64,000 bases of DNA, from NCBI GenBank assembly GCA_018818785.1, contig JAHIRF010000006.1:1-64000 (forward strand), given 5' to 3'. The notes beneath the pieces were generated by a model. It made no database searches. It was not told the DNA's origin and worked only from the letters and a program-made list of their open reading frames with translations. The position numbers and the translations under genes are program-made. Origin of the DNA: Thermoplasmatota archaeon (lineage in GTDB: Archaea > Thermoplasmatota > Thermoplasmata > UBA10834). Positions 51,192 through 60,158 of the stretch are shown here, piece after piece. Position 1 is the stretch's first letter. Every line of letters starts with the position of its first letter.

Positions 51192-51416
51192 ATGCCAAAG
51201 CTGAGAGGAATGATGATGAAGTGCAATAACTGCGGCTCAGAGAACCCTGAGGGGCAGAAGTTCTGTGGCGACTGCGGCAAAGAGATGGCAGTAGCTACTG
51301 CGGCAGCCGATGATGATTCAATGAGAAAATGCAGTTCTTGTGGCCGCACCCTGACCATGGAGACCAACGTCTGCCCTTATTGCGGACGATGGGTAAAACG
51401 ATCCATGTTCGGATGA
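51192..51416 (+). CDS. Small protein with two zinc ribbons
   Basis: 74 residues. Ribbon 1 is KCNNCGSENPEGQKFCGDCG, ribbon 2 is KCSSCGRTLTMETNVCPYCG. A short Ala/Asp linker joins them. It is wholly cytoplasmic. GAAGGAC lies upstream of ATG 51192; ATG 51210 is the alternative. Double zinc ribbons of this type often mediate protein contacts, but nothing more specific can be said. Confidence 0.68.
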   Translation: MPKLRGMMMKCNNCGSENPEGQKFCGDCGKEMAVATAAADDDSMRKCSSCGRTLTMETNVCPYCGRWVKRSMFG

Positions 51417-51444
51417 TCGATCTTTTGCAGATTCGATATGGCCC

Positions 51445-52194
51445 TCATGGTATAGCCATGCTCGAGACCATGTATTCCAGCCTGCAGTCGGGGTCGTCCG
51501 TGTCCCCCTCCCCGCAATAAGTCCATGTACAGCAGCAGGGAAGGCCGACTATCTGGTCTTCTGCCATGAGCCCGTCCAGGGGCACATAATCCAAAATCTC
51601 GAAGTCCACGATCTCGTTGTTGTCCACGTCCCAAACGTCATAGACGATTATCGAGAACCTCACGCACTCGGCATCGTCCCTCAAATCGATGTCAGCTTCG
51701 AAGAAATATTCGAGGTAATCTTGACCGTAGAATACCTCACTCTGGAAAACGGCATCGAAATCGCCGTCATTGTCGGTGTCGACTCTGATCTCGAACCAAG
51801 GGTCCGGGCTGTACTTTGTACGGTGGCAGCTCGTCGTATATCCCTCGAATTCGAATTTGATGAGCGATATCTTCACTCCACCGTTACCCTCGTCCATGAA
51901 GTCGAGGAAATCGCCGATTCCGTCTCCATCGGAGTCACGGGTCTCGTTCGGATCATCTGGGAATGCGTCATTCGTGTCACCAACTCCGTCGCCATCGGAG
52001 TCCTTCCATTCAGTCGGGTCCGCAGGGAAGGTATCCAAGCTGTCGGGCACACCGTCAGCGTCGAGGTCCGCGACCGATGTCAGAGGTGAAATCGCAGGGC
52101 TGAGGATCGAGAATGACAGAAGCAATATCAGCGATGTCAGGAGCACGCCTGAGGTGACAAGGAGTCTACTTCCATCAAGTGCAATCTTAGCCAT
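51445..52194 (-). CDS. Secreted thrombospondin-type-3-repeat protein
   Basis: 249 residues. A signal peptide or signal anchor (LLVTSGVLLTSLILLLSFSI) precedes three calcium-binding type-3 repeats: DLDADGVPDSLDTFPADPTE, KDSDGDGVGDTNDAFPDDPN and RDSDGDGIGDFLDF. A beta-rich domain (about 105-249) follows with VDTDNDGDFDAVFQSEVFYG and a Cys cluster (LPCCCTWTYCGEGDTDDPDC). GGGGGAG lies 6 nt before the ATG. It should be stabilised by calcium outside the cell. Confidence 0.8.
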   Translation of the reverse strand: MAKIALDGSRLLVTSGVLLTSLILLLSFSILSPAISPLTSVADLDADGVPDSLDTFPADPTEWKDSDGDGVGDTNDAFPDDPNETRDSDGDGIGDFLDFMDEGNGGVKISLIKFEFEGYTTSCHRTKYSPDPWFEIRVDTDNDGDFDAVFQSEVFYGQDYLEYFFEADIDLRDDAECVRFSIIVYDVWDVDNNEIVDFEILDYVPLDGLMAEDQIVGLPCCCTWTYCGEGDTDDPDCRLEYMVSSMAIP

Positions 52195-52399
52195 GTGCGT
52201 CTCCCCCTATCGGATCAGAGTCAGAATGATATCATTCCGCGCCACGTTAAAATCCTTTTCTACTCGGAGGACGGATCGTTTTATATACTGGATAGAACGC
52301 GTGGATCATACTGACTTGATTCCGACACTCGCAGACAGCCGATGACTATAGATGTCCGCTCGGGAAATGTAAAATATCGCCACCTGTGATACATCGCCT

Positions 52400-52912
52400 G
52401 TGAATGCAAGAACGCTTCAGTTCGTTTTTTCTGCAGTCTCAGCTTGCATCTCCTCGGCAATATTCGTCATGGCACTGGCTGCCGCAGTGCAGTCAGGCGA
52501 TGGGGTCAGCATGGACTTCTCTCGGAACAGAGGTTTGGTAGCCGCTATCTCCATCGTGTTCCTGGCGGCATCAGTGTACATCCTCGTACGTTCAATCCCG
52601 GAGCGCCCGCGGGTCGTACCCGATGACCCCTCAGACAGAGTCGATATCGGCCTGACAGACCAAGAGGCTCACGAACCTGTGGCAGAGCCTAAGGGTCACG
52701 ACGAGGCAGTCCTGCAGACGCTTGAAGCAGACGAGCTGCGGCTCTATGAGATGATACGGGACGCCGGGGGCGAGCTCCTACAGATGCATGTGGTCTCCTC
52801 GAAGACATTCTCCAAGGCGAAGGTCACGAGGCTTCTGGACAAGTTGGAGAAGCGCGGACTCGTCAGAAGGGAGCGGCGCGGGATGACCAACCGGATTCGT
52901 ATCATCAAGTAG
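52400..52912 (+). CDS. Membrane-anchored winged-helix regulator
   Basis: 170 residues from GTG 52400. Two N-terminal membrane helices (FVFSAVSACISSAIFVMALA and GLVAAISIVFLAASVYILV) are joined by an acidic linker to a winged helix (DELRLYEMIRDAGGELLQMH, SKAKVTRLLDKLEKRGLVRR, ERRGMTNRIRIIK). The pattern is common in archaea for membrane-bound MarR/IclR-like regulators. It may respond to the membrane state and act on nearby secreted-protein genes. Confidence 0.8.
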   Translation: MNARTLQFVFSAVSACISSAIFVMALAAAVQSGDGVSMDFSRNRGLVAAISIVFLAASVYILVRSIPERPRVVPDDPSDRVDIGLTDQEAHEPVAEPKGHDEAVLQTLEADELRLYEMIRDAGGELLQMHVVSSKTFSKAKVTRLLDKLEKRGLVRRERRGMTNRIRIIK

Positions 52913-53060
52913 CGAAGTTCGTGGATTAGCCCTGCGGATCTGACGAGTCTCGTACATCTGAAATTGATTTCATACGAGTGAAGATGTGCTATTTCAGCCA
53001 TTGTTCTCTCTTCCAGTCAGTATGTGAAAACGCATGACTGAGAAATGGGGGAGACAACAA

Positions 53061-53978
53061 ATGAATCCAAAGAGAGTATCAGCAGTGGCGATAGCCGTGC
53101 TGTTCGGGCTAACGTCCTGTGCATGCATGATCTGCGCCCACGAGGATGAAGGCGACCCGATGATAATAACGGCACCGTCGGGGACCACACCCATGTCTTG
53201 CGCCGTGTTCTACGCCGACAACATGGTGTACGCACCACAGTGGCGACTCGATAACTACGTCCGAATCGAGACCATGGTCATCGATATGACCGATTACGAT
53301 TCGGCGAGGGATATCATGGCAACAGACGTCAGCTTGTACCCGGGTGTATTCGAGGACGGTCTCGCGCAGCAGGCGGCCATCATAGCAGATTCTGCGACGA
53401 TCCTGCCCATGACGAAGATGGTGTCAGTCTCGTACATCGAGATCACAATTACCTCGGACGTCTTGGACGAGGACTTGGTCTTCGCAGCCGGTTGGGACCC
53501 GTTGACCGGAGTGAAGGTCATCGAGGAGAGGGGACTGGGACGCGAAGTGAACAAGGCAGGCCATGTGATTTATGGGACGCTATGGGACACGACGGGCCTA
53601 GATGAGGGCGTGTACACGGTAGAGACTCGCCTCGGCTGCGTTGTCAATGGTGTCGGCGTGATCGGACAGTGGTACAGCGTGGACTACGCCATAGCCCACC
53701 TCTACAACCCTGAGGGTGAAGAGGGCGAACTGCTCACTCCCGACCATCCGTTCTCTGACCTCGTCGAGGAAGACAACATCGACTACTCCACATACAAGAT
53801 CGGAGTCGGCGGTGTCGGCGGTGGAGTTGCTTGGATCGTCCTCGGTCCTCTGATCCCGCAGGGCTCAGGCGGAGGCAACGGCGGAGAGAGCGGCGGCAAC
53901 GGTGGCGGCAATGGCAATGGCAACGGCGGTAATGGTGGCAACGACCACGGCAATGGCCATCGCGCCCGCGGAAAGTAG
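53061..53978 (+). CDS. Secreted protein with Gly/Asn-rich C-terminus
   Basis: 305 residues from ATG 53061, chosen because GGGGGAG ends 7 nt upstream; a frame to 53034 is less likely. Signal peptide: PKRVSAVAIAVLFGLTSCAC. The Cys at the end of this segment could be lipidated, though archaeal lipoboxes are loosely defined. The middle domain is beta-rich with VTLSADxx-like strands (ILPMTKMVSVSYIEITITSD). The last 45 residues are GGNGGESGGNGGGNGNG repeats ending HGNGHRARGK. No family recognised. A T9 tract follows. Confidence 0.7.
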   Translation: MNPKRVSAVAIAVLFGLTSCACMICAHEDEGDPMIITAPSGTTPMSCAVFYADNMVYAPQWRLDNYVRIETMVIDMTDYDSARDIMATDVSLYPGVFEDGLAQQAAIIADSATILPMTKMVSVSYIEITITSDVLDEDLVFAAGWDPLTGVKVIEERGLGREVNKAGHVIYGTLWDTTGLDEGVYTVETRLGCVVNGVGVIGQWYSVDYAIAHLYNPEGEEGELLTPDHPFSDLVEEDNIDYSTYKIGVGGVGGGVAWIVLGPLIPQGSGGGNGGESGGNGGGNGNGNGGNGGNDHGNGHRARGK

Positions 53979-54021
53979 GCCAATTGCCCTGATCACGAGA
54001 ATCCACTCGTGACTCAAACTT

Positions 54022-54050
54022 CTTTCACTTTCCTCCTTTGCTTTTTTTTT
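54022..54050 (+). terminator. Pyrimidine/T-rich terminator
   Basis: A pyrimidine-rich stretch runs from 54022 and ends in a run of nine T (54042-54050), 60-70 nt after the stop of the 53061 gene. Archaeal RNA polymerase terminates at such T tracts without needing a hairpin. Confidence 0.6.
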
Positions 54051-54202
54051 CCAACTAGTATCAGACTGCGGAAGTAACACAGAGCGGTGGCACACGCGCT
54101 GCGCTATCGGCATCATCCCGAACACTGGCAGGGACCAGCTCGTGTTCGGGCGGTTCCTGGATCATTGCAGGATCACACGGGAGCAGAGGTCACCGACCAG
54201 CC

Positions 54203-55324
54203 TTATGCAGCGACCTCGACTGCGAAAGACGATGTTCCACCGATCATGTCCAGATAGTCGTACGCTGGATAGTCCTTCCACACATCCAATGACCCTGAGA
54301 CGAGCCCGCTTGCAGTAATGTCGAAACCGTAGGTGCCTTCGTTCTTGCAGGCGCAGAGTTCCCACTCGATTGTGACGGTGTCACCCGCGCTGAAGGTCGT
54401 CAGACCTGTGAGATCTGGAGATTTGCATACGTTGAGACCAGTCGTCGTCTCCAGGACTGCACCGAAGCTCTCGGCAGGGAATGTCGGGAACATGGTCGAA
54501 CCGAAAGGTGCGAGGCACGGGTATGTGATTTCGGCCGTGACCTTGAACTTCTCTCCAGGAACGACTGAAGACGGTGCGCTTATATCTATCTCCCATGGCG
54601 CAACGAACACACCACCATACATCATACCAGGCACGTTCCATCTCGTCGTGTCGCAGGTCCATGTATCCAGGAAGTCCGCGTATTTCCACTTGATCGGTTC
54701 GAACTCGGAGTCCCATGCGTTCGGGTTCGCGGCCTGCGAGGTCGAGCCCTGATAATCGTGGTCGTTCTTGAACTCCCTTGACCACCCGTCGTTGATCAAC
54801 AGCACGCCTTCGGAGTCATCGTAACCTACGACGACGCGATAGTGGTCACCGGAGTACCATTCAGGAAGCCAGTACACGAGCACTATCACAGGATACCCTT
54901 GGTCGAGTATCGCCTTCATCTCGTTCAGCCATGGCACATCGGATGCGTAGTAGAATCCCGCGTATCCCATGTCCCTGGCGGTGTAACCCGTGACGATCGA
55001 GTTCGGCCATCTCACGCCCATAGTCGGGCTCATGGAGCTGAACTGCGCGGCCCTTGCCATATCCGGAAGTGCAGTGCCTCCGCTTCTAGCTGCATTGTAT
55101 ATCTCCCTCTGATCCACGAACTCGCCACAGTAGTCGAACACCATCTGCAGAGATACCGCGCCGCACCCTTTCGCATCTATCTGTTGATAGAGCGGGACAC
55201 CTTCAATAAATGCGCTCCCAGACAAGGCTTGAGTCCCTGCGGCGGGAAGCACCATCATGGCCACGATGCAGACACACACGCTCGAAATAAGAAATCTCAC
55301 ACGCCCAACCAAGCTCTTGCTCAT
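54203..55324 (-). CDS. Secreted C39-like papain-fold peptidase
   Basis: 373 residues from ATG 55324, which lies 7 nt after GGGGGAG. A signal peptide (FLISSVCVCIVAMMVLPAAG) leads to a C39-type domain: VPLYQQIDAKGCGAVSLQMV with the catalytic Cys54 (Gln48 for the oxyanion hole), WYSGDHYRVVVGYDD with His161, and LLINDGWS with Asn178 or Asp179. The C-terminal 120 residues are beta-rich (ISAPSSVVPGEKFKVTAEIT, TTFSAGDTVTIEWEL), an Ig-like domain. It is secreted and probably proteolytic rather than an ABC-linked bacteriocin peptidase. Confidence 0.85.
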   Translation of the reverse strand: MSKSLVGRVRFLISSVCVCIVAMMVLPAAGTQALSGSAFIEGVPLYQQIDAKGCGAVSLQMVFDYCGEFVDQREIYNAARSGGTALPDMARAAQFSSMSPTMGVRWPNSIVTGYTARDMGYAGFYYASDVPWLNEMKAILDQGYPVIVLVYWLPEWYSGDHYRVVVGYDDSEGVLLINDGWSREFKNDHDYQGSTSQAANPNAWDSEFEPIKWKYADFLDTWTCDTTRWNVPGMMYGGVFVAPWEIDISAPSSVVPGEKFKVTAEITYPCLAPFGSTMFPTFPAESFGAVLETTTGLNVCKSPDLTGLTTFSAGDTVTIEWELCACKNEGTYGFDITASGLVSGSLDVWKDYPAYDYLDMIGGTSSFAVEVAA

Positions 55325-55583
55325 GCTTTCTCTCCCCCACTGAACAGGATCCAAGGATTGCCGCTCAGCGTGAGGAGAATCGAACCATTGATTAATAACA
55401 GGTTTGATACAGCGTTAGAAATGTCGATTAGAGCGGGCCAGAATGCTTACTACGAACTACCCACCTGAGGATCGAGAGAAACATTAAGGACCTTGCGTGA
55501 CTCTGGGCGGAACATCAAAGCCGATCATAACGACTGAGGCACATGAACAGATCACATTCTGTCAGTCACCGAGAGTGAATCCA

Positions 55584-56234
55584 ATGAATCTGAGAGAATT
55601 GATGTATTTCTTCGAGGAAGATGAACTCAGGGATGCACTTGATGAATTCGGTCTCCCGACAGAAGGAGAGAAAGCAGATCTCATAGACAGGATCCTGGAT
55701 GAACCTGTATCGGAATCTGAACCTCGATGGGTCATCCTATTCGAACGTCCAGAATCACTAGGTCGCCTGAGATTGAAGCTTGCCTGCGAATCGGCGGGGT
55801 TGCCGGCCGATGGTACGACCAACAGCATGTTGAGTCGATTGGTTGAGCACATGATAGAAGGGGATTGGAGGGCCAGTGCGGGCAAGACCTATTCGATTCA
55901 GCCATCGGTCAGGAATCCAGAAGCTTTCAGACGGTTCCTACAAACCCTCAAATTATCACAATTGCAGACGATCGCTGAATATCTGGGTATCGACCCGGCG
56001 CTCAGTAGAGGTAAACTCGAAAGGGTGCTCCGTCTGAGATCGGAAAAGGCCTCACCAATGGACTTGTATACGATCTGGTATCTTCTGGAGGATATCATTG
56101 CAGTGCACAAGACGTCTCTTCAATCAATCTGCAGAGGAATGCAAATCGATAGCGATGGATGCATGCATGAACTCCAAGATAGAATTCTTGATGAGATCTG
56201 GGAGATACGGCATCTGGATTCGGACATCAATTGA
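55584..56234 (+). CDS. SAP-like repeat protein
   Basis: 216 residues from ATG 55584. The N-terminus MNLRELMYFFEEDELRDALD, then EFGLPTEGEKADLIDRILDE has the SAP-motif pattern (helix, turn with a G, and K-x-x-LIxRI). Two similar segments follow (LRLKLACESAGLPADGTTNS and LQTIAEYLGIDPALSRGKLE). SAP motifs bind DNA or RNA. A longer frame to 55497 is possible but lacks a signal for initiation. It lies upstream of the NYN-LOTUS gene on the same strand. Confidence 0.6.
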   Translation: MNLRELMYFFEEDELRDALDEFGLPTEGEKADLIDRILDEPVSESEPRWVILFERPESLGRLRLKLACESAGLPADGTTNSMLSRLVEHMIEGDWRASAGKTYSIQPSVRNPEAFRRFLQTLKLSQLQTIAEYLGIDPALSRGKLERVLRLRSEKASPMDLYTIWYLLEDIIAVHKTSLQSICRGMQIDSDGCMHELQDRILDEIWEIRHLDSDIN

Positions 56235-56415
56235 TCATCTGAAGAGCCGCCCACATATCCCCCAGTCTTCAATTCGTGATGAAGAACGCATCAACCAAGG
56301 GTATTGAAAAAGAGTCAAATAGATGCGACTTCATCCGATGTCCAGAAAAACAGATTCGGTGGACCTGGAGGAATGAAAGCGAAGCCGAATACGTAGACAC
56401 GAAAAATTCCAGGTG

Positions 56416-57150
56416 ATGACTTTGGGCATTAATACGATCAAGAATTCGACGCAGGACGAAGGGTCTCGTCCACTTGCATTTCTCGTTGATGGCGATAACG
56501 CCTCATTCAAACTCATCGGAGACATGTTGGACGAGGCATCCAAGCACGGCTCTGTGAGAGTCAGACGAGTATACGGAGATTGGACCTCGAAATATATGGA
56601 GAACTGGAAGAAAGCTCTGCATGAACATGCACTCAGTCCCATCCAGCAATTCCCGAACATCCGGGGCAAGAATGCCACGGACAGTGCTCTGATAATAGAC
56701 GCGATGGACCTTCTGCACGCAGGGATCGTACAGGGATTCTGCATAGTCTCCAGTGACAGTGATTATACAAGACTGGCCACCAGGATCAGAGAAGACGGGT
56801 TGTTCGTGATGGCGATAGGTGAAAAGAAGACGCCAGATGCGCTGATGAAAGCATGCGATGTCTTTGTTCTGACAGATAATCTTGAGCCAAGGAAGGGATC
56901 GAAGGGGAAGGCAGGAGTTCCCAGAGAACTGATCCTGAAAGCCTTCGACAATGTCGAGGACGAGGATGGATATGCTGCCATGGCATCGCTCGGCCAGGCG
57001 CTATTGAAGATCGACCCCAGTTTCGATCCCAGGACATATGGCAAGAGCAAGCTGGTCTCCCTCATCGAGAGTCTCCCCGGGGATTTCAAGATAGAGAGAA
57101 GGGGAAATCCAGTGACTGGTGCGGTCTTCTTGAGAAGGACGAAGAAATGA
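56416..57150 (+). CDS. NYN-domain RNase with LOTUS (OST-HTH) domain
   Basis: 244 residues from ATG 56416 (GTG 56413 adjoins). The NYN/PIN-like nuclease has ALFLVDGDN-like AFLVDGDNASFKLI, KNATDSALIIDAMDLL and FCIVSSDSDYTRLA, giving the expected cluster of aspartates. The C-terminal 70 residues, VPRELILKAFDNVEDEDGYA then MASLGQALLKIDPSFDPRTY and KLVSLIESLPGDFKIERR, match an OST-HTH/LOTUS domain. LabA/MARF1-type proteins of this kind act on RNA. A SAP-like gene precedes it. Confidence 0.88.
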   Translation: MTLGINTIKNSTQDEGSRPLAFLVDGDNASFKLIGDMLDEASKHGSVRVRRVYGDWTSKYMENWKKALHEHALSPIQQFPNIRGKNATDSALIIDAMDLLHAGIVQGFCIVSSDSDYTRLATRIREDGLFVMAIGEKKTPDALMKACDVFVLTDNLEPRKGSKGKAGVPRELILKAFDNVEDEDGYAAMASLGQALLKIDPSFDPRTYGKSKLVSLIESLPGDFKIERRGNPVTGAVFLRRTKK

Positions 57151-57233
57151 ATCTACAGTCATGAGTATGTTGATTCCGCAACCTCTCACGGCCACGATCG
57201 TCTCGCGGGCGCCGGGGTCCGTTCAGGAGATGA

Positions 57234-57797
57234 TTAGGGTTCAGATGACTTCGAAGGGTGAGCGTCCAACTCGGGCTCTGACAACCGCTTCTTCACGGCG
57301 AGGTACAGCAGCAAGTTATGGATCGAGAAGATTGCGCTCATCAACACCGCGAAGCCGAGTATCAGTCTCGCAAAAGTCCCTGACACCCAATCGATCAGGA
57401 ATTCCAAGGACCCTGGCAACGGTTCGGCAAAGTGCGCGAAGTTGAACGGGAACACCACGAGCAGATAGAACGATGCTACGAAGGTGACTGCCATACCACC
57501 GGCTTCGAACAACCTGCCAGGGTTCTTCCGACCCGTGAAGAATCTGACTATCACGGGAGGCATACCGGCCAGAAGCTGTCCATACAACAACACTGCAGCG
57601 ACGGTCCCGAACTCATCTGTGAAGAAACCCGTTGGTCTCGTCTGATGTATCGCGACGAATGCGATGAGAAAGAGAAGCCCGACAATCGCGAATGGCTGCC
57701 CCATCCGTTCGGGGAACGATAGCACATCCGCCTTCGCTTCCTTCTCTGCCCTATCCCAGATCCAGGGAAACTCTGATGAGTCTTCCGCGACACCCAT
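57234..57797 (-). CDS. Four-helix membrane protein
   Basis: 187 residues from ATG 57797. Membrane helices are GQPFAIVGLLFLIAFVAIHQ, TVAAVLLYGQLLAGMPPVIV, GGMAVTFVASFYLLVVFPFN and LILGFAVLMSAIFSIHNLLL. The C-terminus is charged (KKRLSEPELDAHPSKSSEP). An upstream in-frame start at 57836 is possible. No family recognised. It is convergent with the NYN-LOTUS gene. Confidence 0.65.
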   Translation of the reverse strand: MGVAEDSSEFPWIWDRAEKEAKADVLSFPERMGQPFAIVGLLFLIAFVAIHQTRPTGFFTDEFGTVAAVLLYGQLLAGMPPVIVRFFTGRKNPGRLFEAGGMAVTFVASFYLLVVFPFNFAHFAEPLPGSLEFLIDWVSGTFARLILGFAVLMSAIFSIHNLLLYLAVKKRLSEPELDAHPSKSSEP

Positions 57798-58167
57798 GAT
57801 GATCCCCAAGGATGTAGGGACGATATTCCTAATCAAATCAACGTCTCACGACAGCTCATTCGATGATACCCATTCGCAACCGCGTGTGCATTAGCAGTCA
57901 TATCAATTGTAGTTCTAAGGTGAAGAAGGACTGGACAAGGGTCCGACACCGGCGACGAATCAGGATGATATAGATCGACCACGAACAAGAGACAAATCGA
58001 AGTGGCGATGGGCATCTCAATGACAATAGGTGGAGAGAACGACATAGGAGAGCAGTCCGGGAGTCTCTCTATCGCGCCAGTTTCAGAAATGTACCATAAA
58101 TGCCTTATCTGCTCCATCCATTCAGCATCCTGGGCCGTATCGATACGGAGAGTGGAGGTCGGAGAGG

Positions 58168-58560
58168 ATGAGACGAGGGACATTGGGAATTATAGCGATG
58201 AGTGTTGTCGCCGTCATGATGATCGGAGCGCAGGGCGCTCTGGCTGGACCTGTCCAGTCAGTGACTGCCTGCCTTAAGACGGTGCCCGGGGAGCCATTGG
58301 GGACAGCTGTTTACTCATGGTGGGACGACGACACCAGCAGGTTGGAGATCGTGGTCGCTGGCGCCGTACCAGGAACATACTGCGTTTTCGTTGACAAGGT
58401 GAAATTGGATGTCAAGTTCACCGTGGACGACGCTGGAGCTGGCGCTTTGAGACTGGACACCAGATGGGGAGATGCAATCCCAATCATAGAGTCCGGATCG
58501 ACCATATCCATGAAGAACTGCGCTGACACGACAATCGTGATCTGTGGCATGTTCAAGTAG
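58168..58560 (+). CDS. Small secreted protein
   Basis: 130 residues. Signal peptide: RRGTLGIIAMSVVAVMMIGA with cleavage near ALAGP. The mature part (about 105 residues) is beta-rich, with Trp pair YSWWDDDTSRLEIVVAGAVP and an even number of Cys, so a disulfide-linked fold is plausible. GGAGAGG precedes the ATG. No anchor and no family recognised. Confidence 0.65.
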   Translation: MRRGTLGIIAMSVVAVMMIGAQGALAGPVQSVTACLKTVPGEPLGTAVYSWWDDDTSRLEIVVAGAVPGTYCVFVDKVKLDVKFTVDDAGAGALRLDTRWGDAIPIIESGSTISMKNCADTTIVICGMFK

Positions 58561-58618
58561 GTCTGGCGTTCGCTACCAAACAATCTAAACTCCTTGCCAT
58601 TATTCTCACTCAACCTGG

Positions 58619-59284
58619 CTACAATTTGGCTCCTTTCTTGAACCCGCACCATGGGCACATGAGAGACCCCTTTGGCCAAGCAGCCTTGCAGCGAGGGCAG
58701 CCCTTGACGAAACCACATCGCTCGCAGAAGAACATCTCAGAGGACATGGGCAGGCCACAGTCAGGGCAATTGCTTAGATCAGGCAGCTTCGGAGGATCAC
58801 CGTATAGGTGCCCTTTGCCCCCGCAACCAGGACAGACCCAGGATCCCGAAGGGCCGGGAATGACGCCGAGGCCGCGACAGGCGGTGCACTTCGCATTTCC
58901 GAGGCATCTGGGGCACTTGCCCGTTCCACCGCAGAACGGGCACGAACTAAAGGAGGAGCCCGATCCAGAACCTCGACAGGCTGAACAGTACCCGTCGATG
59001 CAATGAGAATTATTGCCATAGGCCATGTACGATGTGAAGTCATTGTTTCCGTGTGCGGAAGATGAAACGAACCATGTGCAGTTTCCGGAGCCATGGCACG
59101 CAACGCATATATCGATCCTGCCAAAACCGCCGCAGACCTTGCACTCGACTGAGTGTGATTTGGAGTGGTCGATGATTATCTGCGTTCCGCAGTACAGACA
59201 GTGCGCCCTATCGATATCACCTGGAAGACTCAAATTGGCCCCACAGCTAGGGCATATCGCTGGTATCAGCTCGACCCCGCACAT
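58619..59284 (-). CDS. Cysteine-rich protein with DnaJ-type zinc-finger repeats and zinc ribbons
   Basis: 221 residues. An N-terminal ribbon (ICPSCGANLSLPGDIDRAHC, then LYCG) is followed by repeats of the DnaJ central type CxxCxGxG: CKVCGGFG, CVACHGSG, CSACRGSG, CPFCGGTG, CTACRGLG and CPGCGGKG. Two more ribbons close the protein (NCPDCGLPMSSEMFFCERCG and GCPRCKAAWPKGSLMCPWCG). No J domain or substrate-binding beta domains are present, so this is not a co-chaperone of normal layout. It should bind many zinc ions. Function unknown. Confidence 0.75.
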   Translation of the reverse strand: MCGVELIPAICPSCGANLSLPGDIDRAHCLYCGTQIIIDHSKSHSVECKVCGGFGRIDICVACHGSGNCTWFVSSSAHGNNDFTSYMAYGNNSHCIDGYCSACRGSGSGSSFSSCPFCGGTGKCPRCLGNAKCTACRGLGVIPGPSGSWVCPGCGGKGHLYGDPPKLPDLSNCPDCGLPMSSEMFFCERCGFVKGCPRCKAAWPKGSLMCPWCGFKKGAKL

Positions 59285-59361
59285 TTCCTCATCCTTATGC
59301 GAACAGGATTGACCGGTAGGGATTATATTGTTTTTACAGGGGAATCCAATGAGGGGTCATA

Positions 59362-59589
59362 CTACAGCCGGGGCATTTCCCCGCGGCAGTTCTGACAGAA
59401 CCGCGCGCCCGGGGGATTCTTCGAACCACACCTAGGACAGAACATGGATTGCTCCATAGGAGAGTCCGGCGGTGGCATCCGACGGCTCTTTTCATTGAAG
59501 AGCGCCAAAATACGATCAGACGCATTTCCATCCAGTACTGGCACGCACCTCGTCCTTTTCATGTGGCATACATCATTACTTGTAGTCAA
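59362..59589 (-). CDS. Small protein with C-terminal zinc ribbon
   Basis: 75 residues. The C-terminus MFCPRCGSKNPPGARFCQNC is a clear zinc ribbon. The N-terminal part (MKRTRCVPVLDGNASDRILA) is not recognised. The start is uncertain: 59589 or the internal ATG nine codons on. It lies opposite the upstream side of the 59650 gene. Confidence 0.5.
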   Translation of the reverse strand: MTTSNDVCHMKRTRCVPVLDGNASDRILALFNEKSRRMPPPDSPMEQSMFCPRCGSKNPPGARFCQNCRGEMPRL

Positions 59590-59649
59590 ACCGGCTAGGT
59601 TATTCTGCGATGAGCGCTGCGAGCGCTTTCGCGAAAAGGAGATAAATCA

Positions 59650-59835
59650 ATGAGTTACGGCAATTATGGAGGCGGCAGCCGTAGATACGACTCAGGCCCC
59701 AGAGAGATGCACAAGATAAAGTGCTCTGACTGCGGATCTGAGGCGGAAGTCCCGTTCAAGCCTACGGACGGTAGACCAGTCTACTGCCAGAACTGCTTCC
59801 AGAAGCACCGGCCCCCACGAAGAGATACGTTCTGA
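59650..59835 (+). CDS. Small CxxC-x17-CxxC zinc-binding protein
   Basis: 61 residues. IKCSDCGSEAEVPFKPTDGR then PVYCQNCFQKHRPP matches the widespread CxxC-x17-CxxC zinc-binding domain, with an N-terminal Gly/Tyr/Ser-rich tail (SYGNYGGGSRRYDSG) typical of archaeal copies. AAAGGAGAT lies 5-10 nt upstream. Such proteins are abundant and possibly bind RNA, but no function has been fixed. Confidence 0.85.
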   Translation: MSYGNYGGGSRRYDSGPREMHKIKCSDCGSEAEVPFKPTDGRPVYCQNCFQKHRPPRRDTF

Positions 59836-59975
59836 GCGTCCGGTTCATTTTCATGAATTAATCGTTCAATTCGTTCGAATTCGTAAACCACTTCGAGATT
59901 CTTTTGAGCCCAATCATACCAGATTCTATCATCATTGATCTGAATGCATCTCAGAAGATACTCCGTTTCCCACAT
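59781..59975 (-). CDS. Possible small helical protein (weak)
   Basis: 64 residues: MWETEYLLRCIQINDDRIWY, then DWAQKNLEVVYEFERIERLI. The acidic helical sequence has plausible protein character, but its 3' end overlaps the 3' end of the zinc-binding gene on the other strand and no promoter or Shine-Dalgarno sequence is evident. The rest of the 320-bp gap 59836-60158 contains nothing else I can support. Confidence 0.25.
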   Translation of the reverse strand: MWETEYLLRCIQINDDRIWYDWAQKNLEVVYEFERIERLIHENEPDAQNVSLRGGRCFWKQFWQ

Positions 59976-60158
59976 AAGATTGAGAAGAGAGCGATAGAAG
60001 GGGATCTACGAGAAGATGAACCGCCACTTCCAGAAAAGGAAGATATTCACTGCGATTTCATTAAGGAGTATAACATTTTAATATTGGAGAACCCCATCCA
60101 CGCACCAGATTCCAGGGAATTGGGCGAGTACCCTGTTTCCAGATTGGAGTGGAAAATA

